This document shows, one piece after another, positions 61,389 through 61,414 of a stretch of DNA of 61,414 nt. Position 1 is the first letter of the stretch. The number at the start of each line of letters is the position of its first letter. The DNA comes from Faecalibacterium sp. (GTDB lineage: Bacteria > Bacillota > Clostridia > Oscillospirales > Ruminococcaceae), in NCBI GenBank assembly GCA_022652735.1, contig JALCRP010000011.1, positions 1 to 61,414 on the forward strand, read 5' to 3'. The position numbers and the translations under genes were made by a program. Below the pieces are notes generated by a model. The model was not told the origin of the DNA. It was given only the letters and a program-made list of their open reading frames with translations, and searched no databases.

Positions 61389-61414
61389 ATGATCTGGAAC
61401 GGCAAAGAAAAGGA
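61389..61414 (+). CDS. Start of an unidentified gene (partial)
   Basis: GGGAGGAAACGGGT precedes an ATG at 61389; the visible peptide is MIWNGKEK before the window ends. Too short to identify. Its own promoter indicates a unit separate from purB. Confidence 0.6.

Noticed and set aside
1..61414. Prophage, integron or transposon modules and tRNA or rRNA genes
   Set aside because: No integrase, transposase or capsid-like frame was seen, and no tRNA or rRNA core was noticed on either strand by eye.

Overview
The window reads as chromosome of a GC-rich, low-oxygen gut-type Clostridia (Firmicutes), most likely the Oscillospiraceae/Ruminococcaceae group (Faecalibacterium/Gemmiger/Subdoligranulum-like). 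This placement is an inference from gene content and style: strong AGGAGG-type ribosome sites, TTGACA/TATAAT promoters, a CIRCE element on clpB, a tetrahydrofolate riboswitch, a tryptophan T-box, an oxygen-labile class I fumarase, an HPr/Enzyme I pair, and a purine pathway that replaces bifunctional PurH with two separate genes. I saw no rRNA, tRNA, CRISPR array, transposase, integrase or phage gene.

Layout. 1-11.5 kb, mostly minus strand: cysK, cstA, a DUF8052-like protein, a zinc-dependent phospholipase C-like protein, a small multidrug-export-family membrane protein, exoA, a MacA/MacB-type efflux system, and folT under a THF riboswitch. 11.8-17 kb: an M3 oligopeptidase, a P-loop kinase-like protein, and a two-component system. 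17-22.3 kb, plus strand: a DUF4830-like protein, a DMT permease, ptsH, ptsI and a DegV protein. 22.3-24.2 kb: an AT-rich island with an EcoRV-type restriction endonuclease and its methyltransferase. 24.2-29.7 kb, minus: a CNNM/CorC-type protein, clpB and an FKBP-type lipoprotein isomerase. 30-36.5 kb, plus: malic enzyme, a zinc-ribbon protein, two-subunit fumarase, then the T-box-controlled trpXYZ ABC transporter. 36.6-39.7 kb, minus: apbE, a tiny lipoprotein, a DUF3783-like protein and DAHP synthase. 39.9-45.4 kb: tetR divergent from an MMPL exporter and its heptad-repeat partner. 45.6-61.3 kb, plus: a YbaK deacylase, a small ORF, then purE-C-F-M-N-O-H'-D-L, a lytic transglycosylase and purB.

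How it fits together. The 46.4-61.3 kb block supplies most of de novo IMP synthesis plus adenylosuccinate lyase. The folT riboswitch ties folate uptake to the one-carbon supply that PurN and the AICAR transformylase use. Malic enzyme and fumarase form a C4-acid module. TrpXYZ (UGG-specific T-box) and DAHP synthase (twin palindromic operators) are two separately controlled arms of aromatic amino-acid supply.

The most unusual items are: (1) a dispersed hairpin repeat present once at 13.6 kb, flanked by a 16-bp direct duplication that splits a terminator, and twice in tandem inside the pur operon at 51 kb; (2) the complete EcoRV-like R-M operon, with R upstream of M, no controller gene, and no GATATC site found by eye in the window; (3) a 32-codon ORF with a strong ribosome site followed by a terminator just ahead of purE; (4) two terminators in series between the Trp T-box and trpX; (5) AT-rich insertions inside the coiled-coil parts of two export-associated proteins.
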